64,000 nt of DNA from Agaricus subrufescens (taxonomy: Eukaryota > Basidiomycota > Agaricomycetes > Agaricales > Agaricaceae): contig CM057063.1 of assembly GCA_029945375.1 (NCBI GenBank), positions 1,733,894-1,797,893 on the forward strand. Reading direction: 5' to 3'. The translations under genes and the position numbers were made by a program. Shown here piece by piece: positions 24,107 through 36,060 of this stretch (positions within the stretch are counted from its first letter, which is position 1; every line of letters starts with the position of its first letter). The notes under the pieces were generated by a model. That model was given only the letters and a program-made list of their open reading frames with translations. It had not been told where the DNA came from and searched no databases.

Positions 24107-26795
24107 CTGTTCCGTTGGCCAATAACGCAAAGCAGAAGTCGGTGAGTCAAGTGAGGGATGAGATGGCGAACGATCGATCGATGGAGGTTAATGTAGTAGT
24201 TAATGTAATGGACTTCTGTGCCTGCCATGCATGATGAGAAGAGACTGGGGCGGGAAGCTTCTCGAGCTACTTACAAAATACGCCTTAAGAGAAGGAGAGA
24301 GTGAGAGTAGAAACCAAGAGGTAGAAAGCAACGCTGGATGATGTTTATGGTAAGAACGGTGATAAGCGAGCTGGCGAGTGGTTTTTGCATTGACAGACCA
24401 TTGTTCGGATCAGCTGTTCTGGTTGCTGGTTGCTGCAATGTGGCCCGGCCAAGACGATTCTGCCTTGCTGCTAACACGAGGCTGTGTAATTTTCACGTGC
24501 TCTTCCACGTCGATGCTGTCATCCTGATTCTTCGATTTCCTTTTTCACGGTTCCGGGTCCTCGTGCGGATGGGTCCACGAAGTATGTTCTATTTGGTTAG
24601 GATCCATTTGCTCGCACCATTGCCAATCGCAAAAATAGTTTATGACATCATGAATCCAGCTACATCCATGTATTTTTCTTGAATCATAGGAACCTGCCTC
24701 CTGCATGCCAACAATCTACACGTCACCAACAAACCCGCTCCTTGATCATCGCTGAATCCACCTGCCTTGCAATGCCCATAACCTTCTACCTGTTCAAGTG
24801 ATGAATGTTTGTATCGCGACATGTATCTCCGAAGCTTTTAATTGTATCTCCGTCACATCCGAGCTAAAAATAGTTGAACGCTGACACTACATACAAATGA
24901 TGCATAGCGTAACGGGTTTGTTGGCGGTCGAGGTATTTTTTGTCTACAAGTTCAAAGAACTTCCTGTCAGGACCGGTAGCGATGGCAGCGGATGACACCT
25001 ACTCTGATTTTTTTCGCTTTTTCTTCAGACCATTTATGCCGCAGTCACTGTGCACCACTGGAGTCACCGAGCGTCTCCAATCTTATCAAGTCCCTTCACG
25101 GGCATATCAAGGGTGTAGTGTTGAGCGGTTATAACCGGTTAAATTATAGGAGATCCACTGTATTTGATGGTTTCAGCGAGCGCATCGCTGGGGAAAAAAA
25201 CATGCTTCTTTTTGGGCACGCTTAATGAATAATGTACAGCCCCATTCAGAAACTTTCCTCTTTCATCAAAGAATGTCAGGCTCAGAATCAACACAAGACA
25301 CTGTCGGAGCAAATGCCTGAATGTTCAACGTTCCTCACCCTCAAAAAAAATCTTTGACACCCTGAGTGTTGTTTCATATCGTCCATCTTTGAGTTGATGT
25401 GGTCCGCCTCATACGGCTTTTTCGAGAACCGTATCGGTATACTGAGTCGGCTAGTGAAAAAGCAATATTCAAATAACCAGAATCATAAGCTGGAGGATTA
25501 CAATATGTATCTCTAAACAAAGCAAGATTCTGTATGCGCGCCGGAAACGCATGACTCTATAAAACATGCGAGAGCATGAGAAATCCCCCACAGCCCGACG
25601 GCAGTGGAGATGGGAATGATCCGGCAGCCATAACTGGATTCTAACCACCACACGAGGGGCAAGGCTTGCTAATTTGACGTGCTGATATCATCAGTAAAAG
25701 TCCAGGTTGGAAACAACCAGCAGCAGCGACTCACTATACCGCTCGGGTTGTTGTCGGCTGTGATTTAGAGCATTTTGTCAAAATAACATGGGTGAAACAA
25801 ATATCTATGTCACGTACTATTGCCAGCAGCTTTGAGAGCACTTGGGAGGTTGGCAATTCAACGGGTGCATGGGACTAAACTTGCACTTGTCTCCATAACA
25901 GACGATCTGAGAGCCTTGTGAGTGAGCACAAAGGGGTCGTTGAATATTCTACTGACCAATTCATCTGGCTGTAAAATATACTCAGTCAGGATAGCTCGTT
26001 CTGGGTAATATCAGGTTCGAACACACCTGGACAACAATATGGCCGCAGGAGAAGTGTTGATTGACCCTAATAGAAGTGAGTCGTGTTGAGCATAACGAGG
26101 CGTGCATACGACACTGACTGTCTGTAATGGCACATCTCTAAGGTGTAAAAAATCTGAGGAAAGTGGGATGGCCTAAGCTGACACGCCTAGGGCCTTTTAA
26201 CCCTCGACCTTCCTTACATTTTTGTCAAATGCACATCGTAGCAGGTTTGCTAGTCCCGAACTGCGATGCTCGAACTGAGTCAGTGTATCAATTCACACAA
26301 TGGCTCTGTTGAATGCTGCATTTGCTTCAAACTCGTTGTGACAGATGCCGCCGAAGCTGGAGGAGCTTCAGACTAGGAACCACCCATATGATGACCGACC
26401 CTTTCTAAAGATCTTGCCACGATCGTAATGAATCGGACTTTGCCTTAAGGCCACTTTGCCGGTTTAAGATTTTTAAGATTGGCTTTCGACCGATGGGTGG
26501 GGCAGACCTTCCGGGTACGCCCCAATAACCGGTCAGCCTGAGACCCCGCGAGTAGTTGTTTCAACAAGAATTTTTTTTTTGCCACAGCCTACATATCGAC
26601 GGAGCCTAGGTTCTGAGTATTGCCAAGGATCGATTGATCGAGTCGCATAATCAGCAAGACAGCCGTAGAGCCCGTCAGAGTGCCACTGTATTAGGATTTG
26701 GAATTTAACACCAGACCAAGAGTAGTTGAATAGTCCGGGGTCCTGGCTGCCGCGATGCCTAATTCCGGCATGTTTTCCCATCCCACCCTTACTTC
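24107..26795. other. Gene-poor 2.7 kb region upstream of RhoGEF
   Basis: No gene could be assembled here. Open frames are short and on both strands. The two most protein-like are 24338-24682 (plus; Cys/Phe-rich) and 25469-25651 (minus; inside a longer stretch reading GLWGISHALACFIES), which may be relics. A GATCGATCGATCG-type micro-repeat lies near 24165-24180. The last ~300 bp probably contain the RhoGEF promoter. No terminal repeats or target-site duplications of a transposon were recognised. Confidence 0.4.
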
Positions 26796-29700
26796 ATGAC
26801 CATGTCAAGGTCACACCCACTACCTCCTACTCCCGATGGAGAACAACTCACGCCCATACGTATGCCAGAGTTTACATTCTCGGGACCCAGTGTCCATCAG
26901 TCTACGGCTCCGCCGCCCAGTTATTGGGATGGCACTCACTATCATGATAGGCCTCGGCCTCGTGTCTTGTCAATGAACACATATCGTATATCTGAAACAC
27001 CAAATATCGAACCAACTGCTTTGGATACACCAGTAACATTCCCACAGCCCTACGGAGGTGAAATGCCCACATTATTCGCTCCGCCTCGACCTCTCTCCCA
27101 ATCACGCAGTGTTGGTGAGCTCAACAAACAATATCAAGCATCAGTTCCGGCGCGTCAGGGAGATTCTGTATATCCATCTCATGATAAGACAGATGTGAGT
27201 GAGTCAGACGCCCATGGTCTATCGTTTAGGTATTCGGTTAATGCTGAGCTATCACAGTTCAGGAACTCCGCGGTAGAGAAAGTATCATCAAGTCTTGCCG
27301 ATCTTAAGCAGGTCTTCCCTTAGATTGTAATATGCTTGACGTGACACATTGATAGTCTCAGCTCAGATGATATGCTTCTACAACTTCAAGAAGGGAACTT
27401 GAGAATTGAGGACCAAGAGTGGCATCGATTAGTCCCGGAAGAAGCTCAAGAAGTATTAGGAAAAAAGGAAGTCCGGAGACAGTCTATCATATTCGAAATC
27501 ATCAAAGGCGAACGAGACTATGTGAATGACCTGGAACTCATAGAACAGGTGGGACGCTTTTTCGCCTCAAGTTGGGTTTTATCATTGTGAATAATTGGAT
27601 TCTAGTTATATATCCATGGTATCCGCGCTGCACACCCCCCTATCATCCCTGAACAGAGATTGCCTCGTTTTATCGACGATGTGTTTGGAAATTTCCTTGA
27701 AATATTGAGTTTTCACCAACATCTGTTGAGGGAGCTGTTTGCGCGCCAACGCGAGCAACATCCTATCTTACAAACAGTTGGAGATATCATACTTGATCGT
27801 GAGTATTCATTGCAATACATTGATGAACTGTTGACAACAAATCAACAGAGACGATCAAAACAGAGTTTCGAACTGCCTATGAAACGTATATTAAGCGCTA
27901 CCCTCTAGCCGAATCCTATCATAGGAAAGAGCTCAAATGCAATCGTGCCTACGAGCGATTTCTACAGACAACGTCCAATGATACACGGGTCCGCAAACGT
28001 GATCTGATCACTCTTTTATCACGTCCTGTCACCAGGTTACCTCGGTTGAATTTATTGCTCGAAGAGGCTTTGAGGTCGACCGAGCAAGATTTCGAACATC
28101 CCGATCTAGAGACATTGCCTCTGATCCTGGGGATACTTAACAGTTGTATCAAGAGTACTCAGCCAGGTATTGAGGCCGCCGAGGGCAAAGTTAAGTTTTG
28201 GAGTCTTTGTGAAAGTCTGGTATACCAAAAAGGCGAAATTTTCGTGAGCGGTCCTGATTTTATCTATTTCAAATTTCGGCCTGATCCGTTGAATGAGGAT
28301 ATGGACCTTTATGATGAAAGTCGTACTCTTGTATACTCGAGCTCAGTTGCAAGGAGAGTCAGGGCTGAGGCTAGTTTTCATGAATGGGAAGACCTCGTCA
28401 TATCACTTTTGGATAATTATGGTCAGTAATTTGATTAATTGTTTGTTTTTTTCTTCTCACCTTAATTCCTCTTCAGTTTTGATGACGCAGGAAGAAAAAA
28501 AAGCAAATAATTCAGTCATCAAACGACATTTCGCATCTCGGGTTCGTCAACAGTCTCCAAATATTCTTCACCCCTCTGACCACTCCTTCAGCCTATCCCG
28601 TTATCATTCTTAAGACTCGGAAGTTTTGAGGACCCACCCGACTCTCGGAGGGAACGGGGTGAGGATAGACGGTTGTTGGACTCTTTGCGGTTGTCATCAG
28701 TACCGATTTATCCATTCACGATCTATCACGCATCAAGCCGTATGACTCGGCGCTATACATTATATGTCGAATCCGAAACACAACGTCAGAAGTGGCGGTC
28801 TGTCCTATCGGAAGCCATTGCTGTTCACCGAGTCAGGGAGGATTCTAATAAGGTGGAACCCTGAAGCTCATTCCAGCAATTCATTATTCACTAAAAATGA
28901 TATAGTGGTTCGACCCCGAAAATATCTCAAGTCGATATTTTCGAGTATTGAACACATTTCCCATGCCGCCTACGGCGTCTCCAGATCCATCAAAACCAGG
29001 AAGAATCACATCAGCCGTTCCATTTTGTAAGTGTAGTTGATCGTTTTCCGCCCATCTCATTCATCATATTGGTTACAAAGATTTTGATGGCCGAAAGTTC
29101 TTGGCTGCGGGTTGCTCTACTGGTATCTTTGTTACTGTTGCGGGCCACGACGGTGCGAATCTGTTTTATTTTTTGCATATCAACTGACGCCTTCTCAAAG
29201 CTTTCAGAAGGGCGTTAAATTACCCTAATCCTAAATATATCGGGGTCTTCCAGACTTTCGGAGATAAAGTGTTTAACAAGTTTGTCGTTCACTCTGATCA
29301 GACGATCACATCATACTCGTTGGAACTTCTGGCTCGTTTTGCATTGGATCAGACGAGTCGCGACGTATTCGGTGCCTCAATCGAAAAAATAGGTGGCGAT
29401 GATGCGAACATCGTACTATGTAAATGTGCGCATGTGAACGGCAGGGCACTAGGTATTTCGTTTAAATTAAGCCGCTAGTGCGTTGGTAAAACTTTTTGAC
29501 TTCAGTGATATATGCAACAAAGCGGCGTCTCAGTACCTCCCTGACGCTACATGTCATAGAAGCTATAGCACATGCTGGATCCCATATTAACGCAGGTAGA
29601 ACAAATAGTACGCGGATCTCATCGTTTCGATCTTGCGGTGAGGTACGAATCTAGTTTGTGCTCTATGTGTGTGTATTTGACATTTTATCAGCCAGGGTTC

Positions 29701-30420
29701 ATTCCGCGTGATGCATCAGACATCGTTCCTTTGGCCAGAACTGTAGCGGTGTGTAGTCAAGACAAGATTGTTGTTGTAGATCCGATCAAGTTCGTGTGAC
29801 CTTCATAACCTTAGAAATTGGATTTTGACTTGTTGCGCATAGCCTTGCTCAGTCAACAGTAGCCATCGTGCCAGACATACGGAACGCTACATCTAGCCCA
29901 TTGCTTTCCGCCCTTCAAGATCGCATCCGTAACACAAAGGCACTAGGCATTGTTCGTGTCAATGCTCACGAACTTTTGATGATCTATGATTGTGGGTGCT
30001 AACTCATTAGTCATTCAATTGGACATTCTTTGATCGTGAGCGTGGGCAGCGGTTGGCTGTTATGTCACGAAGCAAGGGATCCCGGCTCGATCCTGTGGCT
30101 ACATTCGATGGGAAACGCCCGTCAGCGGTTTTGCTCAACGCGGCAACAACGTATTACTCGTTTCCTCGCAATTCATTGAGGTCCGAGATATTTCCACGGG
30201 AAAGATCGTTCAGGTACTTGAAGGGGTGGATGTCAGGCTCATGTATAGTGGCCCTCCGACCCGTAACAAAGACGATCGTATCTTGGTAGCCATGAGGGGC
30301 AATAAGTACGAAGATGGAAGTTATGCCGATAGGCTCGTGGAACTCATTGAAACGGTGGAATTTGTCCCCCAGACTCCAGCTAGTGCGGAACCAGTGATGT
30401 GGACGGAGTGGGATCTATAG
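26796..30420 (+). CDS. Rho guanine nucleotide exchange factor (DH-PH-CNH, Rom2-like)
   Basis: Thirteen exons are supported: 26796-27291, 27367-27548, 27606-27798, 27849-28421, 28477-28541, 28592-28852, 28906-29026, 29081-29152, 29201-29452, 29506-29637, 29696-29789, 29843-29991, 30050-30420 (986 aa). The N-terminal ~200 residues are Pro/Ser rich. The DH domain starts at RRQSIIFEIIKGERDYVNDL and contains LITLLSRPVTRLPRLNLLLE. A PH domain follows (SRPIPLSFLRLGSFEDPPDS, RRYTLYVESETQRQKW), then a citron (CNH) domain from ITSAVPFCKYFDGRKFLAAG to LVAMRGNKY. Proteins of this layout activate Rho1 for cell-wall integrity signalling at the growing tip. No DEP domain is visible. The exon 1/2 junction is problematic: the natural-looking donor at 27312 breaks frame, and only 27292-27366 keeps it with GT..AG. 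Confidence 0.87.
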
Positions 30421-33157
30421 GGGACACGAGCGGCGGATCAACAAAGAAATGATCCCCATCAGATCTTTTATTAACATCTAATAATAACTTGTATTGCTAT
30501 AAGTAAGTTGGGTAAGCTTACTACTTCCAACTCTCCAATCAGTGTCTATGAGGCAGCCGATATGTTGTATGATGTTACTGTAGAGGCATACCATCAGGTA
30601 CTGGAGTTTCCACAATATAATACAGTTACATCAATAGCGGGAGGCCGGGAAACATATTAAGAATATGGACTTATTATAGGCATGATCGATCAGATCTTCG
30701 TAAACAATGTTTTGTAACAATCGTCCTACCCTCCGGAATAAACTGACATCCCTTGGAAATTTTTAACATCCCGCACGAGGATTAATAATTAGAACGACAA
30801 AGGTTTAGAGAAGGGGGCACTTCCTATTACTGGACTTGTGCCGGACTCCACGCACAGGCTCGGGATGACAGCTTTTTGGTTATTGGTTGTTCCACACGGC
30901 ATCTAACGACGTGACGTCAATAGCTACTATGCTTGTGGCAAAATATGCAAGAAGCTATTCCCCCCTGTATGTAGCACAATGAGCCCGCTTATGGCCGCAA
31001 GATCAGATCCGTGATCATTGCTTACTTTTGATACCGTGGCAACGACTAGGTCGAGTGTCTTGAAGCCTGACTGCCATGGCGAAACAAAAAAAACAGAAAA
31101 AAAGAAAAGATCATCCGCAGTGGCGATTGTCAGTTTCAAATTGTCGTTGACGTCGGCCTGTGTGATAATAGATGTCCCAGCGTTGTTGAGGTAAAAATAT
31201 TCTATTTACCCTTAACTGACATTTTGTGTTGTTCCCATGCTTTGGGGGTCCTGCCGCTAGAGTTGTTCGTTTGATCCCGATAAGGGAACCGCACACTACT
31301 TCCCCTCGTTGGTCACCCGGCTCGGGGACCGGTCATTTTACCTGGTCCTGATGACAGCTCCTACAGATCTTAGCACTCCGGCCTTATTGTGAGTAACCGG
31401 GAGTGGAAATTTTCAACTACATGACCTTGAGCATTTTTCCTATCGTTTTAAGATGTGGGGCGATCTTGAAGCTTATGTGTTGGAGTCGGCCTAGTTGTAA
31501 GCATCTGCTAACGGCACATAGACTAGTCGGTTCAAAGTATCATAAGGAATTCTACTTTGTTCCTTCTGGTGTAAGGGTTCCTAGCCGATTGGGCGGGCCT
31601 GATTACACGAGATAAAATCATCAAACTTTGTCGTGAGGTGATATAAACAAAGATTGATAGTTACAAGGGTATTTGTCTCACTGAGAAATTTGACGGAAAT
31701 TTGACCGAGGAGAGTGCCCAGGGTTTCGGGCTGATAGGATGGATTTCACCATGGACTGAGGATCCTTGAAACGGTGACATGTCAGCAAGGCGGGGAAAAA
31801 AAAGATATTGAGTAGACTGCACGCCTCTCGAAATGAGATATAAAAATAATTGGAAAAAATGAAAGAAGTCTGAGCCGCTAATAGCCCGTGACAGAAGGAG
31901 CATGGTGATGGAGGTTACCTCGTTTTGTGTCAACTGCCACGCCGAAGGCGTTGATCAATCTCCGGTCAGCAAACGACCTTCGTATTTCTGTTTCCAGGAA
32001 GAAGATATGTCAAGCGCTTGAAGCGCAAGATGACATACTTAACGAATATCCCGCTGTGTGCCAAGATCTGTCGGATGATGTGCGCTATGGGAGGTTCATG
32101 GGACATGTCCACCACACCCGAGCAAATACATAGTAACTTACCGTAGCAACGTACTTCACAGCGAATGGGGTTCATACGAACGTATCAGCTATAATATCCA
32201 AGTGTCGTTCGGATAAGTAATTTAAATTGGTAGAAAGACCGCGCGGTGCGCTTGACCCGAGGAACGTCCAGTGATGCTCATTGATGTACAATATAATTGG
32301 TATACTAGTGCCAATGAGCGGCCCCATCATGTTCATGAATACAACACATTTTCCTAGTTTCTTGCTTCACGCGCGGGTGTCGCGGCGTCGCTCGATACCC
32401 CGTTATCGGGTAGCTCCCATATCCGCCGTGCTCAGGAACTAGCAATCTGGCATTCACACCGGTCAATCTCAATAACGACGGCTCGTCCGACTGACGCTGA
32501 AATGACACTATACGGGCCTTCAAAAAATTAGATTCTAAAGGGTCAGGCTCAACAACTCCACTACTTTGATCAAAACAAAACATCCCGTTTCCGTAATCAA
32601 GTTTACCTCAATGAACCCCATCATTAATGCCACCTCCCGATCATCAAAATATTGAAACCCCGCAATGCCCGTTTATCTGTAACTCCGTAAACCAATTTTT
32701 TTATTAACTCATTTCGCACCGAGCCCGTTATCCAGACTATATCCACAATAATGAAAGTTAAACACCCGTTTATAACTAAAAAAATTTCTATCCTTATCCA
32801 TCCGAAGTATTCGCCTAGCATTCGTAAGATTGAATCCCTCGGATGAGCACCTCAAGTGAGGTGTCTGAATTAACTGACAAGGATCGGACCAACGAGGCGT
32901 CTCCCACTGACTATGTATGGAAGTTCAAGAGGACAGCTCGATTTCCGTGGTCTATCAAGATAACAGGCGGGCCTATCGGCAAACTAACTCAAGACAGCTA
33001 TTGTCGGTGTTTCAAGCAGGACCGCCTCATCCTATGGTATGTTTCCTTAGGTACATAGAGTACGAGGCACGGCTGTAGGTTACAAAACCCGAGAATGATT
33101 ATTTCAACCACGTTATCTTTATCATACGTACATTGACCCCAACAAAAAAATTTTCTA
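30421..33157. other. Gene-poor 2.7 kb region downstream of RhoGEF
   Basis: No gene was assembled. Open frames are short and scattered. The longest minus-strand frame (32305-32583) has a plausible composition but no neighbours in frame. A perfect small palindrome (CACCTCA-AG-TGAGGTG) sits near 32848-32863. The strand contrast, many stops and lack of introns suggest decayed or non-coding DNA. No transposon ends were recognised. Confidence 0.4.
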
Positions 33158-35909
33158 TCATGATCTCTGTAACTCCACCTCAAGATCAGCTTTCAATTTC
33201 TTCAAAACATTCACAGCATCTTTGATCTGTGCATCTAATTCCGGAGTTTTTGGTTTTTGTGCTTTCAATCCTCTAACAAGGTTCCCTTGTTCAGTAATCT
33301 TCCCCTCCAAGGCCAATGCGTCTGGGGATTTTGGTCCATTGGGTATAGGCGCCGGGACCTTTTTCGATGATTTTTTCGCTCCAGGATCAGCTTTCAACGG
33401 ATTGGCAGCGGTGTCGGGTCGAGAAGTCTCGTGACCCCCAAATTTCGTTCTCCAAACATCAATCATCTTTTCTTCTATCTTTTTGAATAAATGCACTGGT
33501 GCGCCGATATGATGTCCCGCAAGGATATCGTTCGACAAGACTTCGGGTACTATGCGAGCGGGAGCATTGAGCTGGATGAGGATAGATTCGGACGTGGCTG
33601 GCATGAAAGGGTATATGAGGACGGAGAGGGCGTAGATCAGGTTGATGGCTCGTGAGATAACCTGTGCGCATCGGGCAGGGTTCTCCGTCATCAGTTGTTT
33701 GTTGAGACCCGAGGATTGAAGGTAATTGTTACCGCGCATGGAGACAAGCATGACTGTTTGTAGACCAAGGCGTAACTTTACCGCTTCCATGGCGTTGATG
33801 TAATCTTTGAGCAGACCGTTGATGCCGGCAATATATTCTGCATCCGAGTCATCGTTAGGGGAATAAGGGCCAGTTGCGTCTCCGCAGTCGGGTATGACAC
33901 CACCATATTGGGATGAAACAAATTTCAGAGCGCGATTGACAAAATTACCAAAGCTGGACGCCTCTGTATGAGATTTTATTGAAAATTTAGAAAATCTGAG
34001 TACTTACTTGTTCAACAGGACATTGTTGTTGGCGGCGACCTTAAAGATGAACGTGAGTGACATAGAGATTTCTGCAAGAAAACGTGGCGCACACAATCAG
34101 CCCAAGAAAACATGGCATCAGCTGTTTCGGGTCGGGAAGACAACAAGTAGTATCTCCAAACAGAGGAAGGGATTCCAGTCTCTTTGGCTGCGGGCCCGAA
34201 AACTCCACGATTTTTGCTCTTAGAAAATTTGCCTCCCTCATAGTTCAGATACTCTGCGAAATGGGCATCAGGACCAAGAGTCGAATGGCACAACTGTGTT
34301 GACTGACCTGTTGTTGATAGATGATGGAGTTTTGTCCAATCACGCCCGTCACCAATTTGGACGGATGGGAAATACACAGTATGGAAGTAGACGTTATCCT
34401 TTCCCATAAATTGGTATAGCTTCACATTTTTGGGATTGAACCACCACTGTTTCCATTCCTGAGAGATACTCGCCGTTATACTTGGATATCCGATAGGAGC
34501 ATCAAACTAAGTCTCAGCCTCATGAGAAACATGGTTTTTGGCGAGAAGAATAGGTTCATACCCAGACATCTAGAGATCGACCGTTAACAATGAGTCAAGA
34601 TAGATTAGGGGCGTTGGGCCTACAGAGCACTTTCCCCTTCATGCCATGTACATCCTCTCTTTCAATCGGCACGGGAACTCCCCATGAGAGATCACGTGTA
34701 AGAGGAGTAGGGAGGAGACCGCTCTTCATTCTAGCGTCAATGATTTCACCATCATGATTGATGACAGAGTTCGGAGACCATTTCCCGGCCTTCCAAGATT
34801 GTTTGATCCACTCTTCGGTTCGGGGTTGAATTTCATTTAGTTTGAGATACATATGAACAGATATACGGGTGACCACTTTGTGGTTTTTGTCGATTAAACA
34901 ACGAGGTTTGATTAGTTCGATGGCATCAAGCGTCCGGGTACAGCCATCACATTGATCACCACGGGCATCCTGGATATCAATGGGCTTTTGTAACCAGAGA
35001 TACCTGGTGGTACGGCGCACCTCGAATCCACAGTGTGGGCATATGCCCTCTACGAACCGGTCTGCAAGGAACCTAGGCTCTACTGAAAACCTGTCGGATA
35101 ACGAAAAGATGGTCATTTAACATACTTTGAACAACCTTCACAATATGTTTGTTCTTTCTCTTGTTTCTCCAAAAGGCCGTGGCGTCCGAGGTTTAAGAAG
35201 ATCTCTTGAGAAATCCTAGTACACGCGTGGTCAATGGAAATATGGTTCCTAGGACCGGTCCTCTCACTCGGTGTGATAATGTGTTGTCGTACGACCAAAA
35301 TAATCAAAACTACGGGAGATAAGTATGGTTTCAATGATGACAACTCAGCGTGGATCGTACCCAATATCAAACCACTCGTACGTTTCCTTATGAACAGCGT
35401 GGTACTTGTCACACAATTCCTTCGGTGTGATTCCTTCTTTCAGGGCCTGCGTTTCGGTAGCCGTGCCGTACTCATCTGTTCCACAGACGTAGACAGTTCG
35501 CCGATTTCTTGAACCTGCGCAGGTAGGTATGTACACAGCGTTGAACAAGGTCCGAAAGACGCACGGCTATATCTACACGAAGGTCAGATTACTTGATAGT
35601 CAGATGGAAGATCTACAACGTACCGACTGTACACATCTGCACTGAGTGTGCTACCGATTATGTTTCCTGTTGATTGGTCAGCCTAAGTAGGCACACACAA
35701 TTCGATGGGATGCTTTACCAAGGTGAGGTACGTTGTTGCAGTATGGCAAAGCAGAAGTGATGAGGATATTGTCCTCGCCCTCCTTCGGCAAGCTGACATC
35801 ATTCAATTCTCAGGCAAACAGAATCCATTTAAAAAACTTACTCGATTGACGGATTAGGTGACCCGACTGTGCGCTGAACCTCTGGTGCAACTCTGACTTT
35901 CTGGGCCAT
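33158..35909 (-). CDS. Methionyl-tRNA synthetase, cytosolic type
   Basis: Thirteen exons give 712 aa: 35909-35842, 35792-35719, 35666-35624, 35572-35561, 35507-35361, 35309-35268, 35215-35126, 35090-34624, 34569-34562, 34506-34308, 34253-34093, 34039-34008, 33953-33158. The class I core begins [20 protein letters not shown] (HIGH motif as HLGN) and includes [15 protein letters not shown], zinc knuckles CEGC, CPHC and [32 protein letters not shown] and the KMSKS loop as [11 protein letters not shown]. The helical anticodon-binding domain is in the last large exon, followed by a Lys/Pro linker and a coiled coil. There is no N-terminal GST-like domain and no presequence. Exon 4 is 12 nt and exon 9 only 8 nt, the latter encoding YVW of a conserved motif. 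Confidence 0.93.
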
Positions 35910-36060
35910 AGTTGCGAGGGAGAGGGACGGGTAGAAAATGGATCGGACATCGATCTGTACGGTGTCCAAATGAGTCGATCGCGTAAACACAAGGCAACAG
36001 AAGGCACAGCCACCGCTCAATACACATTGCTTGGTCAACAGGCTGCTCTCGTATTGCCAG
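35910..36060. promoter_or_regulatory. Bidirectional promoter (MetRS / OPT transporter)
   Basis: The start codons of two divergent, well-supported genes are 151 bp apart. An ATG at 35970 on the plus strand opens a short frame that cannot be spliced in phase to the OPT gene, so it may act as an upstream ORF. Confidence 0.5.

Noticed and set aside
24338..24682. 114-aa plus ORF upstream of the Hsp20 gene
   Set aside because: Cys/Phe/Arg-rich translation without any motif, lying in the promoter region of a divergent gene.
25469..25651. Possible membrane-protein relic on the minus strand
   Set aside because: One short hydrophobic stretch, with a stop inside the longer reading and no partners in frame; kept only as a remark.
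25995..26035. tRNA T-arm-like GGTTCGAAC sequence
   Set aside because: The stem does not pair over five bases, and no acceptor, D or anticodon arms are found around it.
32848..32863. Perfect small palindrome as a possible transposon terminus or binding site
   Set aside because: Single occurrence, no partner copy or flanking duplication found by eye.
30421..33157. Hidden transposon in the gene-poor stretch
   Set aside because: No transposase, reverse transcriptase or terminal repeats were recognised.
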